Below the pieces are notes generated by a model. It saw only the letters and a list, made by a program, of their open reading frames with translations. It made no database searches and was not told the DNA's origin. Position numbers and translations under genes: made by a program. Shown here piece after piece: positions 55,834-56,707 of a stretch of 56,707 bases of DNA (position 1 is its first letter; every line of letters begins with the position of its first letter). The DNA is from a virus: the IMG/VR virus record IMGVR_UViG_3300044620_000273, positions 1-56,707 of that record; one strand, given 5' to 3'.

Positions 55834-56537
55834 TGGGCGCGTTAATGGGCCCTATGGCGTTCGACGCCGCAGCGCAGAAAGCCAAGCGCGACATTCAGGA
55901 TGCGCTTGGTTCCTATCGCCGCATGCCACAAGCCCCACAACCCCGCGCGCAGGCTCAGGTGATGCCGAACGGCATGCAGATGTCTGCGCAGGTGCCTATG
56001 GGCCAGAACCAGATGCAGTTCGGCATGCAGACGCAGGGCATGCGTCCGCAGGATCTCATGGCCCGCTATGCGACGCCTAACCAATCGTTCGGTGTTAACT
56101 ACCAGCCCCAGAACAAGGGCGTCATGGCGACATACGCTCGACGTTTCCAAGAGGGCGGCCTCGCCACCTCGCTGCGCATGGGCGACAATTACGAGCAAGA
56201 CAAAGATTTCGTAGCCGCAGCCAACCAGCAGATGCAAAACATGGTGGCAAAGCCTTTTGCCAAGGGCGGCCTTGCCATGGCCGAGGGCGGCGCGTGGACA
56301 CGCAAGGAAGGCAAGAACCCCGAGGGCGGTCTCAACGCCAAGGGCCGCGCATCGCTGCGCGCTCAAGGCCATGACATCAAGCCGCCCGTCAGCGCCAAGC
56401 AAGCGAAGAAATCACCAAAGGCAGCCGCACGTCGCAAAAGCTTCTGCGCACGTATGTCTGGCATGCCGGGCCCGATGAAAGACGAAAAAGGCCGACCAAC
56501 TCGGAAGGCCCTATCACTGCGCAAATGGGATTGTTGA
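55833..56537 (+). CDS. Basic protein with C-terminal DUF6321 domain
   Basis: A 234-residue protein. The first 130 residues are Gln/Met/Pro-rich (SYRRMPQAPQPRAQAQVMPN, GMQMSAQVPMGQNQMQFGMQTQG) with ARRFQEGGLA and FAKGGLAMAEGG motifs. The last 80 residues (AWTRKEGKNPEGGLNAKGRA, KPPVSAKQAKKSPKAAARRKSFCARMSGMPG, KGRPTRKALSLRKW) match DUF6321, a phage family of unknown role. The GG repeats and basic nature link it to the neighbouring genes at 56539 and 137. Confidence 0.8.
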   Translation: MGALMGPMAFDAAAQKAKRDIQDALGSYRRMPQAPQPRAQAQVMPNGMQMSAQVPMGQNQMQFGMQTQGMRPQDLMARYATPNQSFGVNYQPQNKGVMATYARRFQEGGLATSLRMGDNYEQDKDFVAAANQQMQNMVAKPFAKGGLAMAEGGAWTRKEGKNPEGGLNAKGRASLRAQGHDIKPPVSAKQAKKSPKAAARRKSFCARMSGMPGPMKDEKGRPTRKALSLRKWDC

Positions 56538-56538
56538 C

Positions 56539-56707
56539 ATGAGCAGCTTCGCCGTAAAACCCGTCTGGGACAAGAAACGTCCGAAGGATCTCGGCAAGCC
56601 GAAAGACTTGTCAGTTAAGCGCAAGGCCGCCGCAAAACGTCGCGCCAAAGCCGCTGGACGACCCTATCCAAATTTAATCGACAATATGGCTGCGGCCCGC
56701 AAGAAAG
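56539..56707 (+). CDS. Small basic protein, N-terminal part (gene crosses the contig junction)
   Basis: ATG 56539 follows the DUF6321 gene stop by one base. The reading frame (MSSFAVKPVWDKKRPKDLGK ...) runs off the window and continues at position 1 to TGA 133-135, because 56581-56707 repeats 1-127. See the entry at 1-135. The Lys-rich sequence and tight spacing fit the basic head-region proteins around it. Confidence 0.75.
   Translation, partial: MSSFAVKPVWDKKRPKDLGKPKDLSVKRKAAAKRRAKAAGRPYPNLIDNMAAARKK
56581..56707. repeat. Terminal direct repeat, right copy (identical to 1-127)
   Basis: Identical to 1-127; removing it gives a 56,580-bp circle. Confidence 0.95.

Noticed and set aside
56581-56707. 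Biological direct terminal repeat
   Set aside because: Length exactly 127, within a gene that reads through the join; an assembler overlap is the simpler explanation.
1-56707. Lysogeny genes, phage RNA polymerase, tRNAs, inteins
   Set aside because: I looked for integrase/recombinase motifs, a T7- or N4-type RNA polymerase, cloverleaf sequences in gaps, and insertions in polymerase, terminase or helicase. None was found, although a computed tRNA scan was not possible.

Overview
The window is a complete double-stranded DNA phage genome written as a linear contig. Its first 127 bases are repeated exactly as its last 127, so the molecule closes into a circle of 56,580 bp, and one small gene crosses the junction (starts at 56539, ends at 135). 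The set of portal, scaffold, capsid, terminase, short-tail adaptors, tail hub and large internal proteins, with no sheath, tube or tape-measure gene, points to a podovirus-like virion with P22/Sf6-type parts. A GapR-family (DUF2312) gene, typical of Alphaproteobacteria and their phages, together with high GC content suggests an alphaproteobacterial host. I see no integrase, RNA polymerase, tRNA or CRISPR array. The phage therefore looks lytic and dependent on host RNA polymerase.

Layout. (1) Positions 1-29883, + strand: virion and lysis genes. They include two head-tail adaptors (937, 14324), each followed by a giant tail fibre that ends in an S74 self-cleaving chaperone (2473-8712, 14980-18258). 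Between the fibres lie two secreted proteins, membrane/coiled-coil proteins, a holin candidate and a GH19 endolysin. After the second fibre come a tail-hub candidate and five large internal/ejection protein candidates. Many of these tail genes are joined by one-base TAATG or TGATG overlaps. (2) Positions 29777-45502, - strand: early and replication genes. These are a SNF2-like helicase, VRR-NUC nuclease, family A DNA polymerase, HTH protein, GapR, an SSB-like DUF2815 protein, a RecB/Cas4-like DUF2800 nuclease, a primase-polymerase/RecA-like helicase and a YdaS/Cro-like regulator. A long string of very small genes follows, mostly linked by 4-base ATGA overlaps; seven of them have 24-55 codons. 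(3) Positions 45503-45842: a divergent control region with GCAGCAT repeats, an AT-rich stretch and an 84-nt hairpin, a candidate origin or regulatory centre. (4) Positions 45843-56580, + strand: packaging and head genes. These are terminase small and large subunits, portal, a GroES-like co-chaperonin, scaffold, major capsid and head-associated proteins.

The most interesting signal is a regulatory network in the early region. Four leftward promoter-like modules share a 17-bp inverted repeat (TGCAAY-N5-RTTGCA) over the -35 and the predicted first transcribed bases ATCAGCAAC. A 133-nt structured leader upstream of the HTH gene (35040-35172) folds into two strong hairpins. The apical loop of the second is complementary to that same ATCAGCAAC leader, including up to 14 contiguous bases of one leader, a Shine-Dalgarno sequence at another site, and the ribosome-binding region of its own downstream gene. 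This reads like an RNA pseudoknot switch with a possible trans-acting antisense role. It is inferred from sequence only.
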